Shown here piece after piece: positions 35,615-45,003 of a DNA stretch of 64,000 nt. The position numbers and the translations under genes were made by a program. Source of the DNA: Advenella alkanexedens (lineage in GTDB: Bacteria > Pseudomonadota > Gammaproteobacteria > Burkholderiales > Burkholderiaceae_B); the NCBI RefSeq assembly GCF_019132845.1, contig NZ_JAHSPR010000002.1:124001-188000 (forward strand), in the 5' to 3' direction. The notes beneath the pieces were generated by a model. It did no database searches. It saw only the letters and a list, made by a program, of their open reading frames with translations, and was not told the origin of the DNA. Numbering within the stretch: the first letter of the stretch is position 1; each line of letters starts with the position of its first letter.

Positions 35615-36583
35615 ATGCGTTGGTCGCTGTTGTCTGTGCTGGGTGTGCTGTCATTGGCAGGCCATGCCTGGGCAGATCATATTCATCCCGGTAAGGTTCA
35701 GTTTCCGCAGGTGTCAGTGGTGGCGGGTACCCAACTTTCCCAAAACCTTCACGATTTTGCTACGGTTTTTTCCCGTTTTGTACATGAAAAAACGGGTAGT
35801 AATGTGCAAATCATGCAAATGGCCGGGGAAAGCGGCATGATTGGTGCCGATTATGTCTCCCAGTCCGCGGATGACGGCAGTGTTTTTTTGTTTTCAACAC
35901 ACTCAACCCAAAGTGTTAACAGTATGTTGCAAAAAACAGTTTCCTATTCTCCTGAACAGGATCTGGTCAATGTTGGCATGATCGGTACATTTGGGGCTGC
36001 GCTGGTGGTGCCGGTCGACAGTCCATTCCGTACGTTTTCACAATTGCTGGATGCCATTCGTTTGAATCCGCCTGATTACCGTATTGGTTATTACAACAGT
36101 ACCTCGCAGGTGGCGGCCGGTTTGTTCAATTATTATGCAGATGTGAATATAACCGTGATGCCTTATAAAAACCGGAGCCTGCTTTTGCATGAACTGGCGA
36201 TTAATGGCATACAGTTTGCCTTCCTGGATGGTGCCTTTGTGCACGATTTGCTTAAAGAAAAAAAGATCCGTGTGTTGGCCATAACCGGAGATATCCCGGG
36301 TATTGATATGAATGAGGTTGATTTAACCGCAAAACTGCATCCGGACTTTGTCCTGGAGGGTTGGCTTGGTATGGCGGCCCCCAGAAATGTGCCTGGTGAT
36401 GTGGTTTCCCGGATGCGTTCCGTGCTGCGCGGTGCCCTGGCCGATGCCCGTGTCAAGCAGGCCATGCAAAAAACAGGGCTGAAGCCTGTTGATAATGTTT
36501 GTCTGAATATAGAAAAATTCATCCAGCACGATACCGAGCGCTGGCGCAAACGTATTATGCTGGCTAAAATTACGCCCCGTTAG
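35615..36583 (+). CDS. Bug-family periplasmic solute-binding protein
   Basis: A 322-residue exported protein. The N-terminal 21 residues form a signal peptide with cleavage after GHAWA. The rest follows the TctC/Bug fold, with an N-terminal strand VSVVAGTQ, then QMAGESGMIGADYVSQSADD, and the hinge region IGYYNSTSQVAAGLF. Bug receptors bind carboxylates, amino acids or aromatic acids for tripartite tricarboxylate transporters, or act as sensors. No TctA/TctB membrane genes are adjacent, so it is an orphan receptor, as is common in Alcaligenaceae. It may be controlled by the leader terminator upstream. The ligand is unknown. Confidence 0.85.
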   Translation: MRWSLLSVLGVLSLAGHAWADHIHPGKVQFPQVSVVAGTQLSQNLHDFATVFSRFVHEKTGSNVQIMQMAGESGMIGADYVSQSADDGSVFLFSTHSTQSVNSMLQKTVSYSPEQDLVNVGMIGTFGAALVVPVDSPFRTFSQLLDAIRLNPPDYRIGYYNSTSQVAAGLFNYYADVNITVMPYKNRSLLLHELAINGIQFAFLDGAFVHDLLKEKKIRVLAITGDIPGIDMNEVDLTAKLHPDFVLEGWLGMAAPRNVPGDVVSRMRSVLRGALADARVKQAMQKTGLKPVDNVCLNIEKFIQHDTERWRKRIMLAKITPR

Positions 36584-36628
36584 GTTGTGTGGCTGGCACG
36601 GCATATCAAATTTTTAAAACCGGCCGGC

Positions 36629-37114
36629 TTAGTTGTTTGCCCTGATCTCAGCGTGACGTTTTTCCATTTCCTGGCGCAGCTCGCGGCGTTGCTGCGCGGC
36701 AATGAAACGATGTTTTTCTTCTTCCGTTGAAGGAACAAGCTGGGGGACGGCGGTGGGTTTGCCATTGTCGTCAACCGCAATCATGGTGAAATAGCAGCTG
36801 TTGGTGTGGCGCACGAATTGCTCACGAATATTTTCCGTGACTACTTTTATGCCAATTTCCATGGAGGTCTTGCCGGTGTAGTTAACCGATGCGTAGAAAT
36901 TAACCAGCTCACCCACATGAATGGGTTGACGGAACACGACCTGGTCCACCGACAGGGTAACGACATAAGAGCCGGCATATCGGCTGGCACAGGCAAAGGC
37001 CACTTGGTCAAGATATTTCAAAATGGTGCCGCCATGTACATTGCCGGCAAAATTGGCCATGTCGGGGGTCATCAGAATAGTCATGGAAAGTTGGTGTGGC
37101 TTGTTGTGGCTCAT
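36629..37114 (-). CDS. Hotdog acyl-CoA thioesterase
   Basis: A 161-residue single-hotdog thioesterase of the YciA/BACH type. It contains NFAGNVHGGTILKYLDQVAF, with the catalytic aspartate after the histidine-glycine turn, then TLSVDQVVFRQPIHVGELV. The C-terminus is a charged helix (EEEKHRFIAAQQRRELRQEM), usual in this group. A single gene, convergent with the Bug-receptor gene and divergent from yggS. Confidence 0.9.
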   Translation of the reverse strand: MSHNKPHQLSMTILMTPDMANFAGNVHGGTILKYLDQVAFACASRYAGSYVVTLSVDQVVFRQPIHVGELVNFYASVNYTGKTSMEIGIKVVTENIREQFVRHTNSCYFTMIAVDDNGKPTAVPQLVPSTEEEKHRFIAAQQRRELRQEMEKRHAEIRANN

Positions 37115-37226
37115 GTCGATATTGCAGAGGTGGTTTATTTGAAAATTGAATTATACTGAAATTATGGCAGGTGACCGGTGCTGGGGTAAAATTGACCCTG
37201 GTTTTTTTTCTACAGGAGCAGGGGTA

Positions 37227-37913
37227 ATGCTGGCACAACGTTACAAAGAAGTTAAAGACAGGGTGGAGCAGGCCTGTATAAGGGCCGGTCGTGAGCCTGA
37301 CAGTGTACGGATCTTGCCGGTCAGTAAAACCTTTGGCCCCGATGTATTGCAGGAAGCCATTGATGCCGGCCTGCGCCGTTTCGGTGAAAATAAAGTGCAG
37401 GAAATGAAGCAAAAGGCCGAAGTGTTTTCGGAGTATCCCATTGACTGGGTCATTATTGGTTATTTGCAAACCAACAAGGCCAAAGAGGTTGCCCGTTATG
37501 CGGCTGAAGTCCAGTCAATGGACCGTTTGGACCTGGCATTGGCCCTGGACAGGCGTCTGCAGCTTGAAAACCGCACGTTGGATGTGCTGGTTCAGGTGAA
37601 AACCAGCCCCGAGCAAACCAAGACAGGGATGCCTGCCGAAGCGGTTCCGGCCTTTTTGCAGGAATTGAAAGCCATATCAACCCTTCGTCCCATGGGATTG
37701 ATGACGGTTGCGGAAAACAGCGACTCAGAGGCAGCGGTGCGTGCGTGTTTTTCTGCCTTGCGTCATCTAAGGCGGCAATGTCAGGATCTGACCGGTTTGG
37801 CGCTACCCACGCTTTCCATGGGCATGAGCGGAGATTTTGAATGGGCCATCCAGGAGGGCTCAACCGAGGTACGGATAGGCTCGGCCATTTTTGGTCACCG
37901 CAATTACGCTTAA
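37227..37913 (+). CDS. yggS: YggS/PLPBP-family PLP homeostasis protein
   Basis: A 228-residue TIM-barrel protein that binds PLP but has no known turnover; it buffers free PLP in the cytosol. The PLP lysine is in RILPVSKTF (about 33-41), with RRFGENKVQEM, and the phosphate-binding region is TLSMGMSGDFEWAIQEGS. The frame runs 27 codons further upstream to 37146, but the ATG at 37227 has AGGAG at eight bases and matches the family start. Its 3' end is six bases from the convergent regulator stop. Confidence 0.93.
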   Translation: MLAQRYKEVKDRVEQACIRAGREPDSVRILPVSKTFGPDVLQEAIDAGLRRFGENKVQEMKQKAEVFSEYPIDWVIIGYLQTNKAKEVARYAAEVQSMDRLDLALALDRRLQLENRTLDVLVQVKTSPEQTKTGMPAEAVPAFLQELKAISTLRPMGLMTVAENSDSEAAVRACFSALRHLRRQCQDLTGLALPTLSMGMSGDFEWAIQEGSTEVRIGSAIFGHRNYA

Positions 37914-37919
37914 GCCTGC

Positions 37920-38588
37920 TTAGCTGCCGTAGTTTTGCAGGCCTTCCAGGTCTTGTACACAGATGGCCCCGTATTCCACGCTTAACAGGCCGTCTGCTTC
38001 CAGTTTCTTAAGGGCCTGGTTGGCCCGCTGGCGCGAAACCCGGGCCAGGTAGCCCAATTCTTCCTGGGTAATTTCCATGCGGTTGCTAATGCCCGGATAC
38101 AGGCGTGAATTGCATAGTTCGGCCAGACAGCGGGCAATCCGGGCATCGGCATTAAGCAGACGGTCGTGCTCGGCTTTGCCCACAAAGTGTCCCACCCGTT
38201 CGTTCAGCAGGTGCAGCAGGTAGCGGTTGAACGGGATGCTGTTGTCAAGCAGCCATTCAAATGTATGCACGGGCATTTTGGCAATGGTGGAATTGCGCAG
38301 TGCAATAATGTCATATTTGCGTGGTTCCTTTTTCAGCAGGCTGCCTTCACCCACCCAGCCCCCGGAAGGAATGCCAATGAGCGCCGCCACCTTGCCTTCG
38401 GCATTGCCCACCGAAATGCGGATCAATCCTTCAATAACGCCAATCCAGTGATCGGAAGACTCGCCCTTGCGCACAATCATGGCACCAGACGGATAGTGGT
38501 GGACTTTGATGTCCTGTTTGACCCGTTCTTGATGTTCGGGAGTAAGAAGGAGGAACCAGCTGGAGAAATGTGGAGCAAATTCAGTCAT
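37920..38588 (-). CDS. Crp/Fnr-family transcription regulator
   Basis: A 222-residue regulator. Residues about 20-140 form a cyclic-nucleotide-binding-like beta-roll; a long dimer helix follows (NRYLLHLLNERVGHFVG). About 165-215 is a HTH_Crp winged helix (ITQEELGYLARVSRQRANQA is the recognition region). It has no cysteine set for an Fe-S cluster, so it is not a classical Fnr. It is divergent from the acyl-CoA ligase/liv operon across a 201-base region with a 20-bp palindrome, so it probably controls that operon and itself. The effector is unknown. Confidence 0.88.
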   Translation of the reverse strand: MTEFAPHFSSWFLLLTPEHQERVKQDIKVHHYPSGAMIVRKGESSDHWIGVIEGLIRISVGNAEGKVAALIGIPSGGWVGEGSLLKKEPRKYDIIALRNSTIAKMPVHTFEWLLDNSIPFNRYLLHLLNERVGHFVGKAEHDRLLNADARIARCLAELCNSRLYPGISNRMEITQEELGYLARVSRQRANQALKKLEADGLLSVEYGAICVQDLEGLQNYGS

Positions 38589-38655
38589 AAGGACTTACCC
38601 TAGAAGCGGTTGGAATGTCACCATAACGACAGTTAGATTACATTCAACAGGCTAA

Positions 38656-38675
38656 CTTTGCAATACATTACAAAG
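38656..38675. promoter_or_regulatory. 20-bp palindromic operator candidate
   Basis: CTTTGCAATACATTACAAAG. The arms match at eight of ten positions, giving CTTTG-N-AAT-NN-ATT-N-CAAAG. It overlaps the -35 element of the candidate promoter for the acyl-CoA ligase operon and lies 68 bases before the regulator gene start. It is neither a TGTGA Crp site nor a TTGAT Fnr site. Confidence 0.55.
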
Positions 38676-38686
38676 AATAATTAAAT
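38658..38686 (+). promoter_or_regulatory. Promoter candidate of the acyl-CoA ligase/liv operon
   Basis: TTGCAA, a 17-base spacer, then TTAAAT, matching sigma-70 at four of six positions each. It would leave a leader of roughly 95 bases before the ATG at 38790. The -35 is inside the palindrome. Confidence 0.45.
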
Positions 38687-38789
38687 AAGATTGATGTGTC
38701 CGGTTCTGTTATTTCCAATTTAAAGTTTTGTGGGCAATTCAACCAACCGGAAGCAATCATGCTAGAGACACAATATAAAAGGAGGCAAC

Positions 38790-40763
38790 ATGGCGTACGC
38801 TATGTCTGGTACAGGTTCGGAAACGGGCCTGGACACATTTCCTGCCTTGCTGTTGCATCACGCGAACGTTCGCGCTGATAAACCGGCATTGCGTGAAAAG
38901 GATTTGGGAATTTGGCAAACCTTAAGCTGGGCCCAGGTGGCCCGAGAGGTTCGGCAAACAGCCTGCGGCCTGGCCGCATTGGGTGTCAGGAAAAATGATC
39001 ATGTAGCGGTGGTGGGTGAGAACCGTCCCCGCCTGTATATGGCCATGATGGCAGCCCAGTCGCTGGGGGCCATCCCGGTACCTATGTATCAGGATGCGGT
39101 GGCACAGGAAATGGTTTATGTGCTGCAAGATGCCGGAGTGCGGGTGGTGGTGGTTGAAAACCAGGAGCAGGTGGATAAAATGATCGAGATCCACGAACAG
39201 GTGCCTGATCTGGCCCATGTGGTCTACGATGATCCGCGCGGCCTGCGTCATTACACTGATGAATTGCTGCTGTCCTGGGAAAGCCTGCAGGAAAAGGGGC
39301 AAGAGTATGAGAGCGCCAACCCCGATTTTTATCTGGAAACCGTAAACAGTCTGTCGGCGGATGATACGGCGGCCATGTTTTATACCTCGGGTACCACCGG
39401 TAAACCCAAAGGAGTGGTGCTGACCCATCATGCCCTGATCGACCGGGCCCGTGTTATCCAGAGGCTTGAAAACCTGACCGACAAGGAAGAGGTGCTGGCT
39501 TATTTGCCACCGGCCTGGATTGGCCAGAACATGTTTTCCTATACCCAGTTGCTGGTGACCGGTTTTACCGTGAATCACCCTGAGTCACCCGCTACCGTGT
39601 CTATCGATATGCACGATATCGGCCCCACCTATTATTTTTCTCCACCACGGGTTCTGGAGGATTTGCTGACCCAGGTCATGATCCGGATGGAAGACGCTGG
39701 CCGCCTGAAAAAAACCATGTTCAAGTCATGTATGGCGCTGGCAAAGCGGGTGGGTACGCGTATCCTTGATAAAGAGTCGGTAGGTTTATGGGACCGTTTC
39801 AAATATATGCTGGGTGATGTGCTGGTGTATGGGCCGTTGCGTAATGCCTTGGGCATGAGCCGGGTGCGGGTGGCTTATACGGCCGGTGAGGCGATTGGTC
39901 CCGACCTGTTTTCTTTTTACCGATCTATCGGTATCAATTTAAAGCAATTGTACGGATCTACCGAAACCTCGGTGTTTGTGTGCGTGCAAAGTGATGGCAA
40001 CGTGCGGGCCGATACCGTGGGGCCGCCCGTTGAAGGGGTGGAACTGCGGATTGCAGACAATGGCGAGGTGCAAATCAAAAGCCCGGGCCTGTTCAAGGAA
40101 TATTATAAAAACCCCGAGTCCACCAAAGAGTCTTTTACCGAAGATGGCTGGTATCACACGGGTGATGCCGGGGTGATTGATGCCAATGGGCAGCTCAAGA
40201 TTATTGACCGTGCCAAGGATGTGGGCAAGTTAAGCGATGGCCGCATGTTTGCACCCAAATATGTCGAAAACAAGCTGAAGTTTTTCCCGTACATCAAGGA
40301 AGTGGTGGCGTTTGGCGCCAATATGGATTTTGTGTGCGCCTTTGTGAATATAGACCTTGAAGCGGTGGCCAACTGGGCCGAACGTCGTGGCCTGGCCTAT
40401 GCCGGTTATACCGACCTGGCTTCCAAATCCGAGGTTTATGACCTGATTGCCGATTGTATCAATCAGGTCAATATGGATGTGGCCAGTGATGAAATGCTGG
40501 CTGGCCTGCAAATTCACCGCTTCCTTATTTTACATAAAGAACTGGACCCGGATGATGGTGAGCTGACACGTACCCGCAAGGTGCGACGGGCATTTATTGC
40601 CGAAAAATACAAGGTTCTTATCGATGCCCTGTTTGAAGGCCGGCAACACCAGTTTATCGAGACCGAAGTCAAGTTTGAGGACGGGCGTACTGGCAAGATT
40701 TCTGCCGATCTGAAGATTGCCGAAGGCAAAGTGGTTGATGTCAAGATGAAGAAGGTTGCCTGA
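38790..40763 (+). CDS. Long-chain acyl-CoA / AMP-forming ligase
   Basis: A 657-residue ANL-superfamily ligase. The AMP/ATP loop is MFYTSGTTGKPKGVVLTH (about 196-213), with YGSTETS as the adenine motif and DGWYHTGDAG and IIDRAKDVGKLSDGRMF around the hinge. The last is the form found in long-chain ligases linked to LIV transporters in betaproteobacteria. It starts with an excellent site (AAAGGAGG, six bases) and is the first gene of a seven-gene operon. It likely activates a carboxylic acid brought in by the transporter encoded downstream. The chain type (fatty or aryl) is not evident. Confidence 0.9.
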   Translation: MAYAMSGTGSETGLDTFPALLLHHANVRADKPALREKDLGIWQTLSWAQVAREVRQTACGLAALGVRKNDHVAVVGENRPRLYMAMMAAQSLGAIPVPMYQDAVAQEMVYVLQDAGVRVVVVENQEQVDKMIEIHEQVPDLAHVVYDDPRGLRHYTDELLLSWESLQEKGQEYESANPDFYLETVNSLSADDTAAMFYTSGTTGKPKGVVLTHHALIDRARVIQRLENLTDKEEVLAYLPPAWIGQNMFSYTQLLVTGFTVNHPESPATVSIDMHDIGPTYYFSPPRVLEDLLTQVMIRMEDAGRLKKTMFKSCMALAKRVGTRILDKESVGLWDRFKYMLGDVLVYGPLRNALGMSRVRVAYTAGEAIGPDLFSFYRSIGINLKQLYGSTETSVFVCVQSDGNVRADTVGPPVEGVELRIADNGEVQIKSPGLFKEYYKNPESTKESFTEDGWYHTGDAGVIDANGQLKIIDRAKDVGKLSDGRMFAPKYVENKLKFFPYIKEVVAFGANMDFVCAFVNIDLEAVANWAERRGLAYAGYTDLASKSEVYDLIADCINQVNMDVASDEMLAGLQIHRFLILHKELDPDDGELTRTRKVRRAFIAEKYKVLIDALFEGRQHQFIETEVKFEDGRTGKISADLKIAEGKVVDVKMKKVA

Positions 40764-40765
40764 GA

Positions 40766-41560
40766 ATGATGAACGAAAGAGAAAAGCAGATTGGTGATGT
40801 GATCCTGGATATGCAGGGTATTTCCCTGTCCTTTGGGGGTGTCAAGGCACTTACCAATATTTCATTTAATGTTAAAGAGCATGAGATCCGTGCCATTATC
40901 GGCCCTAACGGTGCCGGTAAAAGTTCAATGTTAAACGTGATTAACGGGGTGTATGTGCCACAGGAAGGTGGCATCCAGTTCAGGGGGAATCATTTCAACC
41001 GGATGACACCGCGCCGGGCTGCCGAAATGGGTATTGCACGCACTTTCCAGAACCTGGCTTTGTTCAAGGGGATGAGCGTGCTGGACAACATTATGACAGG
41101 CCGTAACCTGCGCATGAAAAGCGGCATCCTGTCACAGGCATTCCGGATTTTTGGTGCCGAAAAGGAAGAAATCAGGCATCGCGAGTTTGTGGAAAACATT
41201 ATTGATTTCCTGGAGATTCAGGCTTATCGCAAAACCCCGGTCGGGCGTTTGCCTTATGGCCTGCAAAAAAGGGTCGACCTGGGACGGGCGCTGGCCATGG
41301 AGCCCCGCCTGCTGTTGCTTGATGAGCCCATGGCCGGCATGAATATTGAAGAAAAACAGGATATGAGCCGTTTCATTCTGGATGTGAACGATGAATACGG
41401 GACCACGATTGTGTTGATTGAGCACGATATGGGGGTTGTGATGGATATCTCGGATCGTGTCGTGGTACTGGATTACGGCAAGAAAATCGGCGATGGCACA
41501 CCGGCCGAGGTTCGTTCAAATGAAGAAGTGATTCGTGCCTATCTGGGCGTAGAGCATTGA
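40766..41560 (+). CDS. livG: LIV-type ABC transporter ATPase
   Basis: A 264-residue ATPase. Walker A is GPNGAGKSS (about 48-56); the signature is degenerate (LPYGLQKRVDLGRAL, where LSGGQ is usual); Walker B is LLLLDEPMAGMN; the H-loop is VLIEHDM. The long insert between Walker A and the signature and the ending EVIRAYLG fit LivG. Starts two bases after the ligase stop and is followed by livH after seven bases. Confidence 0.92.
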   Translation: MMNEREKQIGDVILDMQGISLSFGGVKALTNISFNVKEHEIRAIIGPNGAGKSSMLNVINGVYVPQEGGIQFRGNHFNRMTPRRAAEMGIARTFQNLALFKGMSVLDNIMTGRNLRMKSGILSQAFRIFGAEKEEIRHREFVENIIDFLEIQAYRKTPVGRLPYGLQKRVDLGRALAMEPRLLLLDEPMAGMNIEEKQDMSRFILDVNDEYGTTIVLIEHDMGVVMDISDRVVVLDYGKKIGDGTPAEVRSNEEVIRAYLGVEH

Positions 41561-41567
41561 GGGCATT

Positions 41568-42497
41568 ATGGGATATTTCTTGGAAACTTTGTTTGGTGGC
41601 CTGATGAGCGGCATGCTGTATGCCTTGGTCGGGCTGGGTTTTGTGCTGATTTTCAAGGCATCAGGGGTGTTTAACTTTGCCCAGGGAGCCATGGTACTGG
41701 TGGCGGCCTTGTCAATGGCACGGTTCTCAACCTGGCTGCCCCAGTGGCTGGGTTTTGAAAGCATGTGGCTGGCCAATATTCTGGCCTTCATCGTCAGTGC
41801 GGTGTTAATGGTGATTATTGCCTGGCTGGTAGAACGGCTGGTTTTGCGTCATCTGGTCAATCAAGAGGCCACCACCTTGTTAATGGCCACTTTGGGCATC
41901 AGTTATTTTCTGGACGGATTCGGTCAAACCCTGTTTGGCAGTTCGGTTTACACGATTGATGTCGGCATGCCCAAAGATCCGGCTTTTATCCTGGACAGTC
42001 TGTTCGAAGGCGGCATTTTAATCAATCTTGAAGACCTGACGGCGGCGGCGATTGCAGCAGCCCTGGTGGCAGCCCTGGCCTTTTTCTTTCAGTACACCTC
42101 TACCGGGCGTGCCTTGCGGGCGGTGGCTGATGACCATCAGGCGGCGCAATCCATTGGTATCCCCCTTAACCGGATCTGGGTCATTGTATGGGTGGTGGCA
42201 GGTATTGTGGCGCTGGTGGCGGGCATTATCTGGGGCTCCAAGTTTGGTGTGCAGTTTACGCTTTCCACTGCTGCGCTGCGGGCTTTGCCGGTGGTTATCC
42301 TGGGTGGGTTGACTTCGGTTCCCGGGGCCATTATCGGCGGGCTCATTATCGGAGTGGGCGAAAAATTATCGGAAGCCTACCTGGGTCCTTATCTGGGGGG
42401 GGGCATTGAAATCTGGTTTGCCTATGTATTGGCCCTGACATTCCTGCTGTTCCGTCCGCAAGGTTTGTTTGGTGAAAAGATTATCGACCGCGTATAG
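41568..42497 (+). CDS. livH: LIV-type ABC transporter permease
   Basis: A 309-residue inner-membrane permease with about eight helices. The start GYFLETLFGGLMSGMLYAL and the segment FKASGVFNFAQGAMVLVAAL are hallmarks of LivH. RALRAVADDHQAAQSIGIPL near two thirds is the cytosolic EAA-like loop that contacts the ATPase. Length and topology are normal. Confidence 0.93.
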   Translation: MGYFLETLFGGLMSGMLYALVGLGFVLIFKASGVFNFAQGAMVLVAALSMARFSTWLPQWLGFESMWLANILAFIVSAVLMVIIAWLVERLVLRHLVNQEATTLLMATLGISYFLDGFGQTLFGSSVYTIDVGMPKDPAFILDSLFEGGILINLEDLTAAAIAAALVAALAFFFQYTSTGRALRAVADDHQAAQSIGIPLNRIWVIVWVVAGIVALVAGIIWGSKFGVQFTLSTAALRALPVVILGGLTSVPGAIIGGLIIGVGEKLSEAYLGPYLGGGIEIWFAYVLALTFLLFRPQGLFGEKIIDRV

Positions 42498-42522
42498 CGG
42501 GCAAGCGTAAAGGAAGTACATC

Positions 42523-43587
42523 ATGTTATATCGTGAAAATGGACAGTTCAAGACCAGTTACCGGGCCGATCAGCAGATCTTTCCCATCCGCCAGGATCGT
42601 GTCCTGATGGTGATTTTGCTGGCTGTTGCCTTTCTGATGGTGCCGGCCCTGGCCAGTGATTATTTGTTAAGTGGCGTTGTTATTCCTTTTCTGATCCTGT
42701 CCCTGGCAGCGATTGGCCTGAATATCCTGGTGGGCTATTGTGGGCAGATTTCACTGGGTAGTGGTGCCTTCATGGCCGTGGGTGCTTATGCAGCCTGGAA
42801 TTTCGGGGTGCGTTTCCCCGAGATGCCCCTGCTGCTGCAGATTCTGCTGGGGGGCTTGTGTTCAACCCTGGTGGGTATCCTGTTTGGCATTCCCAGCCTG
42901 CGGATCCGGGGCCTGTATCTGGCGGTCGCCACGCTGGCCGCCCAGTTCTTTGTCGACTGGACATTCCTGCGGATTCCGTTCTTTACGAACTACTCTTCCT
43001 CAGGCAGTGTGTCGGTACCACCACTGACATTCTTTGGTCTGGATGTGCAAACACCGGTACAAAAATACCTGTTCATTCTTTTGCTGGTGGTCATTATTGC
43101 CCTGTTGGCCAAAAACCTGGTGCGCAGTGCGATTGGCCGTGAATGGATGGCGATCCGTGATATGGACGTGGCGGCTTCGGTCATTGGCATTCGCCCCATG
43201 TATGCCAAGCTCAGCGCCTTTGCGGTCAGTTCGTTCATTATCGGGGTATCCGGCGTGCTATGGGGTTATTTGCACCTGGGCTCATGGGAGCCCCTGGCCT
43301 TTGACCTGAATCGCTCTTTCCAGCTGTTGTTCATGGTTATTATTGGTGGTTTGGGCTCTATTGTAGGCAGCTTCTATGGGGCCGCCTTTATTGTACTGGT
43401 GCCGATTTTGCTTAACCGGATTCCGGCCATGATGGGTATCCCGATTGGCGTGGATACCGCAGCGCACATCGAGCATATGGTATTTGGTGCCCTGATTGTC
43501 TTTTTCCTGATTGCGGAACCGCATGGCCTGGCAAGATTGTGGAGTATTGCCAAAGAGAAGTTGCGGATATGGCCTTTCCCACATTAA
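42523..43587 (+). CDS. livM: LIV-type ABC transporter permease
   Basis: A 354-residue permease, partner of LivH. It has LSLAAIGLNILVGYCGQISL and the SLGSGAFMAVGAYAAWNFG segment, then REWMAIRDMDVAASVIGI as the coupling loop and a C-terminus of LFFLIAEPHGLARLW type. AAGGAAG stands ten bases before the ATG. About nine hydrophobic helices. Confidence 0.93.
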   Translation: MLYRENGQFKTSYRADQQIFPIRQDRVLMVILLAVAFLMVPALASDYLLSGVVIPFLILSLAAIGLNILVGYCGQISLGSGAFMAVGAYAAWNFGVRFPEMPLLLQILLGGLCSTLVGILFGIPSLRIRGLYLAVATLAAQFFVDWTFLRIPFFTNYSSSGSVSVPPLTFFGLDVQTPVQKYLFILLLVVIIALLAKNLVRSAIGREWMAIRDMDVAASVIGIRPMYAKLSAFAVSSFIIGVSGVLWGYLHLGSWEPLAFDLNRSFQLLFMVIIGGLGSIVGSFYGAAFIVLVPILLNRIPAMMGIPIGVDTAAHIEHMVFGALIVFFLIAEPHGLARLWSIAKEKLRIWPFPH

Positions 43588-43657
43588 AAGCTTACGTTTA
43601 ACTGACGTTGTCATTTATAAAAAACAGCATGTATCAATTTCTTCGGAGGAGACCGAT

Positions 43658-44986
43658 ATGAAATTAAGCTTCAAATCCATTACGGCAGCCCTGGCAGTTA
43701 GTGGCGTTTTGGCGACTGTTCCCTTGCAGGTTCAGGCGGCAGAAGAACAGTTTGTGCCCCTGTTTACTTATCGTACAGGCTCATTTGCCCCATTGGGTAT
43801 TCCATGGGCCGATGGCAAGATTGACTATTTGAAACTGATTAATGAGCGCGATGGCGGTGTAAATGGTGTCAAGCTGGCTTTTGAGGAGTGTGAAACCGCT
43901 TACGCGACCGACCGTGGCGTTGAGTGTTATGAACGTCTGAAAAATGCCAAGGGTGGCGCGTCCGGTTTTGACCCGCAATCTACCGGTATTACTTTTGCCG
44001 TGTCTGACAAGGCACCGGTCGACAAAGTGGCGATTGAAACCGTCGGGTATGGTCTGTCTCAATCGGCCAATGGCTCCGTGTTCAAGTGGAATTTCCCGCT
44101 CTTGGGTACTTACTGGACTGCGGCCGATGTGATGATTCAGGATATTGCCAAGAAGCTGGGTGGGGAAGACAAGCTCAAGGGCAAGAAAATTGCCCTGGTT
44201 TATCATGACTCTCCGTATGGCAAGGAGCCCATCCCTCTTTTAAAGGCCCGTGCCGAGGCTAATGGTTTTGAGTTGCAACTGTATCCGGTCACGGCACCGG
44301 GCGTGGAACAAAAATCAACCTGGCTGCAAATTCGTCAGAAACGTCCTGATTACGTCCTTTTGTGGAGTGCCGGTATCATGACGCCGACGGCTATTCGTGA
44401 GGCACAGTCTACGGGCTATGGTCGTGACAAGATTTATGGCATTTGGTGGGCCGGTTCCGAAGGCGATGTGAAAGATCTGGGTCAGGTTGCCAAAGGTTAT
44501 AACGCCATCACCATTCATAATACGGGTGAAAGCAAAGGCAAGATCTACGATGATCTGAAAGCCCATTTGTACGATAAGGGCCTGGAGTCTGGTAAAGATA
44601 CCAAAGGTTCACTGGCCTATAACCGTGGCATGGTCATTTCCATGTTGCAGGTGGAAGCCATTCGCGCAGCCCAGGAAAAATTCGGCAAAGGCCAGCACAT
44701 GACGCCTGAACAGGTTCGTTGGGGCTTTGAGAACCTGAACCTGACCGAAGACAGGCTCAGGGAACTGGGCTTTGATGAAATGTTGCGTCCGGTAAAAACC
44801 TCTTGCGAGAACCATATGGGAGATGACTGGGCCCGCATCATACAGTGGGATGGCAACAAGTTCAACGTGGTGTCCGACTGGTATCAGTCTGATAAGCAAT
44901 ATGTGGATCCGCTGGTCAAATCCGAAGCCGGGAAATATGCCAGTGAGAAAAAAATCACTCCGCGTGATTGCGCTGCCGAGTCGTAA
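43658..44986 (+). CDS. Periplasmic substrate-binding protein of the LIV transporter
   Basis: A 442-residue exported protein, longer than LivK/LivJ. Signal peptide with cleavage after VQAA (residues 1-25). The mature part has VPLFTYRTGSFAPLGIPWADG, a cofactor-less type I binding fold, then CETAYATDRGVECYERLK and KKIALVYHDSPYGKEPIPLL. The frame is open further upstream across the livM end, but GGAGGA seven bases before the ATG at 43658 sets the start. It belongs to the PF13458-type receptors that often bind aromatic or fatty carboxylates or amides. The ligand cannot be read here. A strong hairpin follows the gene. Confidence 0.88.
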   Translation: MKLSFKSITAALAVSGVLATVPLQVQAAEEQFVPLFTYRTGSFAPLGIPWADGKIDYLKLINERDGGVNGVKLAFEECETAYATDRGVECYERLKNAKGGASGFDPQSTGITFAVSDKAPVDKVAIETVGYGLSQSANGSVFKWNFPLLGTYWTAADVMIQDIAKKLGGEDKLKGKKIALVYHDSPYGKEPIPLLKARAEANGFELQLYPVTAPGVEQKSTWLQIRQKRPDYVLLWSAGIMTPTAIREAQSTGYGRDKIYGIWWAGSEGDVKDLGQVAKGYNAITIHNTGESKGKIYDDLKAHLYDKGLESGKDTKGSLAYNRGMVISMLQVEAIRAAQEKFGKGQHMTPEQVRWGFENLNLTEDRLRELGFDEMLRPVKTSCENHMGDDWARIIQWDGNKFNVVSDWYQSDKQYVDPLVKSEAGKYASEKKITPRDCAAES

Positions 44987-45003
44987 GTAAATTGTTGTGC
45001 TTC

